Below are positions 31,919 through 36,910 of a DNA stretch of 36,910 nt, in pieces. The notes under the pieces are model-generated. The model saw only the letters and a list, made by a program, of their open reading frames with translations. It had not been told where the DNA came from and did no database searches. The stretch covers positions 1 to 36,910 of the forward strand of contig JAUXPP010000098.1 in the NCBI GenBank assembly GCA_030683705.1. The letters are read 5' to 3'. The DNA is from Polaromonas sp. Lineage in GTDB: Bacteria > Pseudomonadota > Gammaproteobacteria > Burkholderiales > Burkholderiaceae_C. How positions within the stretch are numbered: position 1 is the stretch's first letter; each line of letters opens with the position of its first letter. Made by a program: the position numbers and the translations under genes.

Positions 31919-32831
31919 GACGCACCGGGAATAACCCATTTGGGCGCAACGCAAGCACGCAGGCCATAAAAAGATAGATGAGGACGGAAGCCAAGGCCGG
32001 ACCGGCCGCTTGCGCCACCGAACGCTCGAAGATCTCGCGCAGCAGCATGGGCAAGAATGCTCGGCCCACCGTATCCACAATGCCAATGATCATCGCGCCG
32101 TAGAAGGCCCCGCGGATTGAGCCAATGCCGCCGGTAACGATCACTACCAACGTCATGATTAGGACCGGCTCACCCATACCTGGCTGCACCGAGGTAATCG
32201 GCCCTGCCATCAAGCCACCGATTGCCGCAAGCATCGCACCGAATGCGAATAGCCAGCATTTCAAGCGCGCAATATTCACGCCCAACGCACTGACCATATC
32301 GGGTCTGCTAGCGCCAGCACGTACCAGCATACCTATGCGGGTTCGGTGAATTAGCACGTACAGCAACGCACCCACCAAGAAAGCAACTGCGATGATGAGT
32401 AGCCGATAGGTCGGATAAGCGGCGCCCGCTAGGGATATGGAACCACCAAACGCCGCAGGACTGCCCGCGTGAACTGAACTCGGCCCCCACACTATGCGGG
32501 CAACTTCGTTGAAAAAAAGCACCATGCCGAACGTCACCAGCACTTGATCTAGGTGTTCACGACGGTACATACGCGATACCACCAACCGCTCGACCACTAT
32601 GCCAAGCACCAGCCCCCCTGCAATGGCAGCCAAGGCTGCCACCGCAAACGAGCCCGACATTTGATAGCCGGCGGCTGCGAAGTAAGCTCCCATCATGAAA
32701 AGCGAGCCATGCATGAGGTTCACGAAGTTCATGATCCCGAACACCAAGGTGAGTCCCGCGGACATAAGGAACAGCAATGAACCAAGTTGAATGCCGTTAA
32801 GCAGCTGAGTCAGTATGAGCGAGGTCGTCAT
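31911..32831 (-). CDS. ABC importer permease, LivH type
   Basis: A 306-residue inner-membrane permease. The N-terminal pattern LLNGIQLGSLLFLMSAGLTLVFGIMNFVNLMHGSLFMMGAY and the later GIGSIRGAFYGAMIIGIVDTVGR are diagnostic of LivH-type subunits. It forms the membrane channel with the LivM-type subunit. The gene starts 29 bases after the binding-protein gene. Confidence 0.93.
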   Translation of the reverse strand: MTTSLILTQLLNGIQLGSLLFLMSAGLTLVFGIMNFVNLMHGSLFMMGAYFAAAGYQMSGSFAVAALAAIAGGLVLGIVVERLVVSRMYRREHLDQVLVTFGMVLFFNEVARIVWGPSSVHAGSPAAFGGSISLAGAAYPTYRLLIIAVAFLVGALLYVLIHRTRIGMLVRAGASRPDMVSALGVNIARLKCWLFAFGAMLAAIGGLMAGPITSVQPGMGEPVLIMTLVVIVTGGIGSIRGAFYGAMIIGIVDTVGRAFLPMLLREIFERSVAQAAGPALASVLIYLFMACVLALRPNGLFPVRHG

Positions 32832-32860
32832 CGAGGCGGTTCCGAGTTGTCAGGCCAGGC

Positions 32861-34030
32861 TCACTTCATCGCACACTGCGTGTGGTACGAGTCGGCTTGC
32901 GACTTGAACGGCGTAGCGATGGTCTTCAGACTGACGCGGCCTTTGGCATCCTTGGCCACTTCTTGTATGTTGAAGTTCTGGATAGGGAAATTGTTGTTGC
33001 CAAACTTGAACGGGCCGCGCACAGACTCGAACTCACCAGCCTTGAGGGCCGCCATGAATGCCTTCTTGTCCGCCACGTTGCCCTTCACCTTGCGGATAGC
33101 AGAGTCGAGCAGCAGTGCCGAGTCATATCCTTGAGCCGCGAACGCGGCGGGAATGCGGTTGTGCTTGCGCTCAAATTCTTCGACGAAGCGCTTGTTGGCC
33201 GCGTTGTCCAGATCCGGCCCCCAAGGGAAGGCACCCAATACACCTAGCGCGGACTCTTTCAAGGCAGGCAGTGTCGTGCCGTCCACGGCGCCACCAGACA
33301 TCAGCGGCACCTTATTGAGCAGTCCAGCTTGCTGGTACTGCTTCACGAAGTTGATCCCAAGACCACCAGGATAGAAAACAAACACTGCATCAGGCTTGGC
33401 CACGCCGAGCTGGGTTAGTTCGGCGGAAAAATCAGGCTGATTCAGGGGCGTGTAGACCTCATCAAGAATCTGGCCCTTGAAGGTTCGCTTGAAGCCTGAA
33501 AGGAAGTCTTTACCCGCTTGATAGTTTGGAGCCATCAAGTAGACCTTCTTGTAGCCTTTCTCGTTCGCGTGCACACCGAACACCTCAGCCAACTGATCGA
33601 CCTGCCAGGAAACGACAAACTGGTAGGGCGAACAGGCAGCCCCGGCAATAGGCGACGGCCCGGCATTGGAGCCGATCAGGAAAACTTCCTTATCGGTCAC
33701 AGTCTTATGGATCGCCATCATGATGTTCGAGAAAGTAACGCCAGCGATGATTGGCACTTTGTCGCGCTCGATGAGGCGTTGGACCACTTGGTTGGCCACA
33801 TCAGGCTTGAGCTGTGTGTCTTCCTTAATCACTTGGACCGGCACTCCGCCGAGTTTTCCCCCGTTGCGCTCGACGACCATCATGAATCCGTCGTACTGGT
33901 CCTGACCAAGAGCCCCCTGAGGGCCCGACAATTCCCCGATGAATCCGATCTTTAGTGGGGTCTGCGCGTGCGCGCAAGCGATGCCGCACACCGCTATAAG
34001 GCCAATGGCCAGCTTCCTGAAAGTCTGCAT
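32861..34030 (-). CDS. Periplasmic substrate-binding protein of the HAAT-type ABC importer
   Basis: A 389-residue exported binding protein. The signal peptide is MQTFRKLAIGLIAVCGIACAHA, probably cut after AHA. The mature part begins QTPLKIGFIGELSGPQGALGQDQYDG, the usual start of type I (Leu/Ile/Val-like, Peripla_BP_6) binding proteins. AAAGGAG six bases before the ATG at 34030 fixes the start; a longer reading from 34066 would overlap the ferredoxin gene. In this operon it probably captures an aromatic acid in the periplasm. Confidence 0.92.
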   Translation of the reverse strand: MQTFRKLAIGLIAVCGIACAHAQTPLKIGFIGELSGPQGALGQDQYDGFMMVVERNGGKLGGVPVQVIKEDTQLKPDVANQVVQRLIERDKVPIIAGVTFSNIMMAIHKTVTDKEVFLIGSNAGPSPIAGAACSPYQFVVSWQVDQLAEVFGVHANEKGYKKVYLMAPNYQAGKDFLSGFKRTFKGQILDEVYTPLNQPDFSAELTQLGVAKPDAVFVFYPGGLGINFVKQYQQAGLLNKVPLMSGGAVDGTTLPALKESALGVLGAFPWGPDLDNAANKRFVEEFERKHNRIPAAFAAQGYDSALLLDSAIRKVKGNVADKKAFMAALKAGEFESVRGPFKFGNNNFPIQNFNIQEVAKDAKGRVSLKTIATPFKSQADSYHTQCAMK

Positions 34031-34062
34031 GTTGTCTCCTTTGTGGGTAGTAACGCTGAAAC

Positions 34063-34392
34063 TCAACTTGTCATCATCTGCGGTGCAGCAAGGTGGATCA
34101 CGCCATCCCTGACCTCAACTGGATAGGTGCGTAGCGCATGTGTACAGGGTGCCGCCGTCACCGCGCCTGTGCGTACATTGAACATGCCTTGGTGCAGAGG
34201 ACACTCGACCTCGTCACCAATCAGATATCCGTCCACCAACGAGGCGCGACCATGCGTGCATTCGTCTTGAGTGGCATAGATGCAGCCTTCGACGTGGAAA
34301 AGCGCAACATCGCTTCCACCAAATTGGCAGCGGCGCGATTGCCCCTCAGGGATCTCTGCTAGATTCATTACGGGAAGGAAAGCCTCGGTCAT
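34063..34392 (-). CDS. Rieske-type [2Fe-2S] ferredoxin
   Basis: A 109-residue soluble electron carrier of multicomponent ring-hydroxylating oxygenases. Cluster ligands are C45, H47 (CTHGRAS) and C64, H67 (CPLHQGMF). The length and layout match NahAb/NagAb/BphF-type ferredoxins. Three-component salicylate 5-hydroxylase-like enzymes need such a ferredoxin, so its likely partner is the alpha/beta pair at 25526-27317, seven genes away, while the phthalate oxygenase would take electrons directly from ophA1. It is the first gene of the catabolic unit; the palindromic operator is 47-63 bases upstream. The ribosome-binding site is weak. Confidence 0.9.
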   Translation of the reverse strand: MTEAFLPVMNLAEIPEGQSRRCQFGGSDVALFHVEGCIYATQDECTHGRASLVDGYLIGDEVECPLHQGMFNVRTGAVTAAPCTHALRTYPVEVRDGVIHLAAPQMMTS

Positions 34393-34438
34393 GAATTGAA
34401 GTGGTGGCGAAGTGGTTATGGGGGGATTATTGTCTAAA

Positions 34439-34455
34439 TGATTAGATATCTAAGT
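34439..34455 (+). promoter_or_regulatory. MarR-type operator candidate upstream of the ferredoxin-importer operon
   Basis: TGATTAGATATCTAAGT, identical in 17 of 17 bases to the site upstream of ophA2 and in the same orientation relative to its gene. The 12-bp palindrome is at 34442-34453. It probably lets one MarR protein control both catabolic units. Confidence 0.75.
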
Positions 34456-34560
34456 AAGTGAATTCCCTAACCCATCTTTTTGAGGTGTAAAAATCCACAG
34501 CGCCCATGCTTCTCTCGCGCCGCAGGATTCAAAAGAAACCGAGGACTGCAGGCGCAGTTG

Positions 34561-34576
34561 CTGTATATTTATACAG
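34561..34576 (+). promoter_or_regulatory. LexA box (SOS operator)
   Basis: CTGTATATTTATACAG fits the LexA consensus CTGT-N8-ACAG exactly, with the AT-rich alternating centre typical of strong boxes. It lies 24 bases before the start codon of the small gene heading the umuDC operon, so DNA damage should induce all three genes. The rest of the 34393-34599 gap holds the MarR operator and no gene. Confidence 0.92.
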
Positions 34577-34599
34577 CTTCTTATCACCTGGAAAATTTC

Positions 34600-34914
34600 A
34601 TGGAAAAACCTTATATGGTCGCGCTCGAAGAAGCCAACGATCTGCCCCCTGCTGAACGCATTGCCGCCGAAGTCCGATTTGTCCGGGAGATCGAACGCAC
34701 CCTAGGAAGCTCTGAGGATGTGGCTACTGTGTACCGCGCGTGGCTGGAAGCGTCTGAAAGTGATGTGGCGTCACTTGGGGAAGTGACGGCTAACCTCGCT
34801 GCTCGCTGGCCCCGTGCTGCGGACGCCGCCTATCGCGCCGGCTTCAAGGGCATTGGCGACATTGGAGAAGCGCACTTTAAGCTGCGCCTTCCGCGGGCCT
34901 CTGCGCTTGTTTGA
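34600..34914 (+). CDS. Small protein of unknown function heading the umuDC operon
   Basis: A 104-residue protein that I cannot assign to a named family. It is mostly helical by composition, with an acidic N-terminal half (LEEANDLPPAERIAAEVRFVREIERTLGSSEDVATVYRAWLEA) and a basic C-terminus; no signal peptide, membrane segment or metal motif. The ATG follows the LexA box by 23 bases, and umuD starts 21 bases after its stop, so it is part of the SOS operon and may assist or regulate polymerase V. It lacks an HTH, so it is probably not a repressor. The ribosome-binding site is weak. Confidence 0.75.
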   Translation: MEKPYMVALEEANDLPPAERIAAEVRFVREIERTLGSSEDVATVYRAWLEASESDVASLGEVTANLAARWPRAADAAYRAGFKGIGDIGEAHFKLRLPRASALV

Positions 34915-34935
34915 CCTTCCGCGCCGAATGATGAC

Positions 34936-35355
34936 ATGGACTACTCGCCCTACTTACCGGGCAGCCTTGAGATGGCTGCTGTGTCGTGCACTGTGCAGGC
35001 CGGTTTCCCCTCCCCCGCCGATGATCACGTCAGCAAACGCATTGATGTCCTGGAACACCTGGTCAAACACCCGCAGGCCACCTTCCAGATGCGCGTCAGT
35101 GGCGACTCCATGCGGGACGCTCACATTTTTGACGGAGACATGCTCATCATTGATCGTGCCATCACTGCGCGCAACGGGCATGTGGTGGTGGCAGTCATCG
35201 ACAACGAATTCACCGTCAAGTTTTACTGGGAGCGCGCCGGCAGAGTTAAGCTGAAGGCGGCCAACCCAATCTACCCCGACTACGTCCCCAAGGACGGCCA
35301 GACCATCTCTGTCTGGGGTGTGGTGCTGGCTTCGATCACCAAGATGAGGGTGTAG
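34936..35355 (+). CDS. umuD: UmuD, self-cleaving accessory subunit of DNA polymerase V
   Basis: A 139-residue protein. It has the LexA/UmuD-type cleavage site A22-G23 (VQAGFPSP), the nucleophile S58 (GDSM) and the general-base K95 (FTVKFY), each two residues earlier than in E. coli UmuD (C24-G25, S60, K97). RecA filaments trigger self-cleavage to UmuD', which joins UmuC to form the translesion polymerase. The length matches E. coli UmuD. umuC starts two bases after its stop. Confidence 0.96.
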   Translation: MDYSPYLPGSLEMAAVSCTVQAGFPSPADDHVSKRIDVLEHLVKHPQATFQMRVSGDSMRDAHIFDGDMLIIDRAITARNGHVVVAVIDNEFTVKFYWERAGRVKLKAANPIYPDYVPKDGQTISVWGVVLASITKMRV

Positions 35356-35357
35356 CG

Positions 35358-36656
35358 GTGGCACTCTATGCGTTGATCGACGGAAACAACTTCTACGTCA
35401 GTTGCGAACGCGCCTTTCGTCCGGACCTGATCGGCCTGCCGGTAGTCGTCCTGTCCAACAACGACGGATGCGCAGTCGCCCGGAGCAATGAAGCCAAGGA
35501 ACTGGGGATCAAGATGGGCGCTCCGTGGCACACCATCCGGCACTTCTCGGAAAGTCACGGACTCGTGGCGCTCTCTTCCAACTATGCGCTTTACGCCGAT
35601 ATGAGCGATCGCATGATGACCTTAGCGGCGGGCATGGGTCCGGCGCAGGAGATTTACAGTATTGATGAATCGTTCATCGAGCTCACCGGCGTCCAGGGGG
35701 ACCTTGTCCGAAGAGGCCAGCAGGTTCGCCAGCGGATATTGCAATGGACTGGGCTTCCCACGGGGATCGGGATCGGCCGGACGAAGACGCTCGCCAAACT
35801 GGCCAACCACGTCGCCAAGACCGCAGAGAGGAAGCCCGGCAGCTATCCGGCTGAACTCGCACAGGTGTGTGACCTCAGCGTCCTGCGGGCAGAGGCCTTC
35901 AATGCTGTACTTGCAACAACGCCGGTCGGAGACATTTGGGGAATCGGCCGCAAGATCGGCGCTCAGCTCAATGACGGCGGCATCACCAATGCACTTGAAT
36001 TGGCGCGAATGGATCCCGGCACCGCCCGGGGCGGCTGGAGCGTTGTTCTGGAACGCACCGTTCGGGAACTGCAGGGACTAAGTTGCATTGGGCTTGACGA
36101 CGAGCCACCACCAAAGAAGGAAATCGCCTGTACGAGATCCTTTGGGATCACGCTCACCGATCTGTCCGATTTGATCGAAGCTGTGAGCAGCTATGCCTCG
36201 CGTGCTGCGGAAAAGCTTCGAGCGCAGGATAGCCACACGTGCAAGGTCCTTACGTTCGCGCATACGAGCCCATTCAGGCCGGGCCCGCGGTTCGACAAAA
36301 GTATCGTCACTCCTTTGCGGCGACCTACGTCGGAGACTTCGGCGATCGTTGTGGCTGCGCTATCTGGATTGCGAGCTATGTATAAGCCGGGGTTCCCGCT
36401 GGTCAAAGCGGGTGTCATTCTTCTAGACCTGCAGCCTGCCTCCAGGATTCAAAACGAACTTGACATTGACGCGCCCGAGACAGGTCAAGGAAGGCTAATG
36501 GCGGCCATGGACTTTATGAATGACCGTTATGGGCGAGGGACGATGAAACTAGCCAGTTCCGGCGGCGGTAAATCGAAGGCGTGGGCAATGAAGCAAGAGC
36601 GACGGACACCGGAATACACGACTAAATGGGATCATGTTCCCATTGTCCATGCATGA
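35358..36656 (+). CDS. umuC: UmuC, Y-family catalytic subunit of DNA polymerase V
   Basis: A 432-residue error-prone translesion polymerase. The catalytic carboxylates are D8 (ALIDGNNFYVSCERAF), D103 and E104 (YSIDESF). The helix-hairpin-helix thumb region (GIGRTKTLAKLANHVAK and VGDIWGIGRKIGAQL) and the little-finger domain follow. The C-terminus (FMNDRYGRGTMKLAS, then WAMKQERRTPEYTTKWDHVPIVHA) is the UmuC-specific tail. The start is a GTG two bases after the umuD stop, so translation is probably coupled. No obvious terminator follows in the 114 bases before the insertion sequence. A umuDC operon on accessory DNA is common on plasmids and islands. Confidence 0.96.
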   Translation: MALYALIDGNNFYVSCERAFRPDLIGLPVVVLSNNDGCAVARSNEAKELGIKMGAPWHTIRHFSESHGLVALSSNYALYADMSDRMMTLAAGMGPAQEIYSIDESFIELTGVQGDLVRRGQQVRQRILQWTGLPTGIGIGRTKTLAKLANHVAKTAERKPGSYPAELAQVCDLSVLRAEAFNAVLATTPVGDIWGIGRKIGAQLNDGGITNALELARMDPGTARGGWSVVLERTVRELQGLSCIGLDDEPPPKKEIACTRSFGITLTDLSDLIEAVSSYASRAAEKLRAQDSHTCKVLTFAHTSPFRPGPRFDKSIVTPLRRPTSETSAIVVAALSGLRAMYKPGFPLVKAGVILLDLQPASRIQNELDIDAPETGQGRLMAAMDFMNDRYGRGTMKLASSGGGKSKAWAMKQERRTPEYTTKWDHVPIVHA

Positions 36657-36770
36657 CTCACGGTGTCAATTTGCTTGTTGCCTGAGCCCGGCTCTGCAAA
36701 AAGGATGAACGGTGCCAAGCCTGTCGGCCGCACGTCGATTGACAGCTCATCCCTATGACGCTCGACGCCG

Positions 36771-36910
36771 GTAAGCGCGCGGCGATCCCATCTTGACGAC
36801 GTCCCACCGGATCAGGTATTCGTGAGCGGGGCGTGCCAACGGTGTGGCAGCAGCTCTTCGACGCGACTGGCCGGCTGCGTGGGAAGTCGCTCGAGGATGT
36901 CCTTCAGATA
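36771..36910 (-). mobile_element. IS66-family insertion sequence, one end only
   Basis: GTAAGCGCGCGGCGATCCC at 36771 has the GTAAGCGC start typical of IS66-family terminal inverted repeats, and the transposase C-terminus is encoded 41 bases inside it, in the right orientation. The element continues past the window. The 8 bases before it (CGACGCCG) could be one copy of the 8-bp target duplication this family makes; the other copy is not visible. Confidence 0.8.
36812..36910 (-). CDS. IS66-family transposase (TnpC), last 32 codons
   Basis: The - strand reads YLKDILERLPTQPASRVEELLPHRW and then seven more residues to a TGA at 36814-36812. This is the conserved C-terminal segment (Y-L-x-D-x-L-x-R-L-P-T...ELLPHRW) of IS66-type DDE transposases. 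The rest of the gene, and any accessory tnpA/tnpB genes, lie beyond the window edge, so it cannot be said whether the copy is intact. Confidence 0.85.
   Translation of the reverse strand, partial: YLKDILERLPTQPASRVEELLPHRWHAPLTNT

Noticed and set aside
3125..36910. A second copy of the tRNA-Thr att site marking the right end of the island
   Set aside because: I looked for GTAATGAG, a T-arm and CACCGGC-type 3' ends and found none in the window, so no right boundary is claimed.
1..36910. CRISPR arrays, rRNA genes, phage structural genes, conjugation genes
   Set aside because: No regularly spaced repeats, rRNA-like stretches, capsid/tail or Tra/relaxase-like proteins were seen.

Overview
The window looks like chromosomal DNA of a betaproteobacterium, most likely Burkholderiales (Comamonadaceae-like). 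This is inferred from the GC-rich pepN and fbp genes beside a tRNA-Thr gene, and from phthalate-type (oph) genes. The left 3.1 kb is ordinary core genome: the 3' part of pepN, complete fbp, and a tRNA-Thr(CGU) gene that stops just after its anticodon loop. From there on the sequence is accessory, visibly less GC-rich at first, and reads as the left end of an integrative element whose right end is not in the window.

Element module (about 3.1-9.4 kb, + strand): tandem short repeats, a tyrosine integrase, an unknown gene ending in a strong terminator, a small HTH protein, a degenerate RecA/RepA-like protein with a C-terminal helix-turn-helix, an unknown gene, a filamentous-phage gene II/X-like replication protein and an orphan MazE/AbrB-like protein. 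Cargo and possible defence region (9.4-18.3 kb): a PIN-like protein with two zinc ribbons, an exported alpha/beta hydrolase, a DUF2971 protein, a trypsin-like protease, and a 1343-residue NACHT-like NTPase with a C-terminal PD-(D/E)XK-type nuclease domain. The NTPase gene alone is bracketed by two inverted 35-bp palindromic sites built like tyrosine-recombinase core sites.

Catabolic region (18.3-34.4 kb, all - strand, so read from right to left): Rieske ferredoxin; a complete branched-chain-type ABC importer (binding protein, two permeases, two ATPases); a NahE/PhdJ-like hydratase-aldolase; a bicupin ring-cleavage dioxygenase of the gentisate/1-hydroxy-2-naphthoate group; a Rieske hydroxylase alpha/beta pair of the salicylate 5-hydroxylase type; a MarR regulator; an aldehyde dehydrogenase. 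A second transcription unit follows: phthalate 4,5-dioxygenase oxygenase (ophA2), 4,5-dihydroxyphthalate decarboxylase (ophC), oxygenase reductase (ophA1), cis-dihydrodiol dehydrogenase (ophB) and a second MarR gene. Read together, the genes could import an aromatic acid such as a naphthoate, hydroxylate it, cleave the ring, release pyruvate, oxidise the aldehyde to phthalate and convert phthalate to protocatechuate. An identical 17-bp sequence with a 12-bp palindrome lies upstream of the first gene of each unit and is a good MarR operator candidate.

Right end (34.5-36.9 kb): a perfect LexA box precedes a small gene and umuD-umuC, an SOS-regulated DNA polymerase V operon. The window closes in the end of an IS66-family insertion sequence. 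All calls come from reading the sequence; no database search was run.
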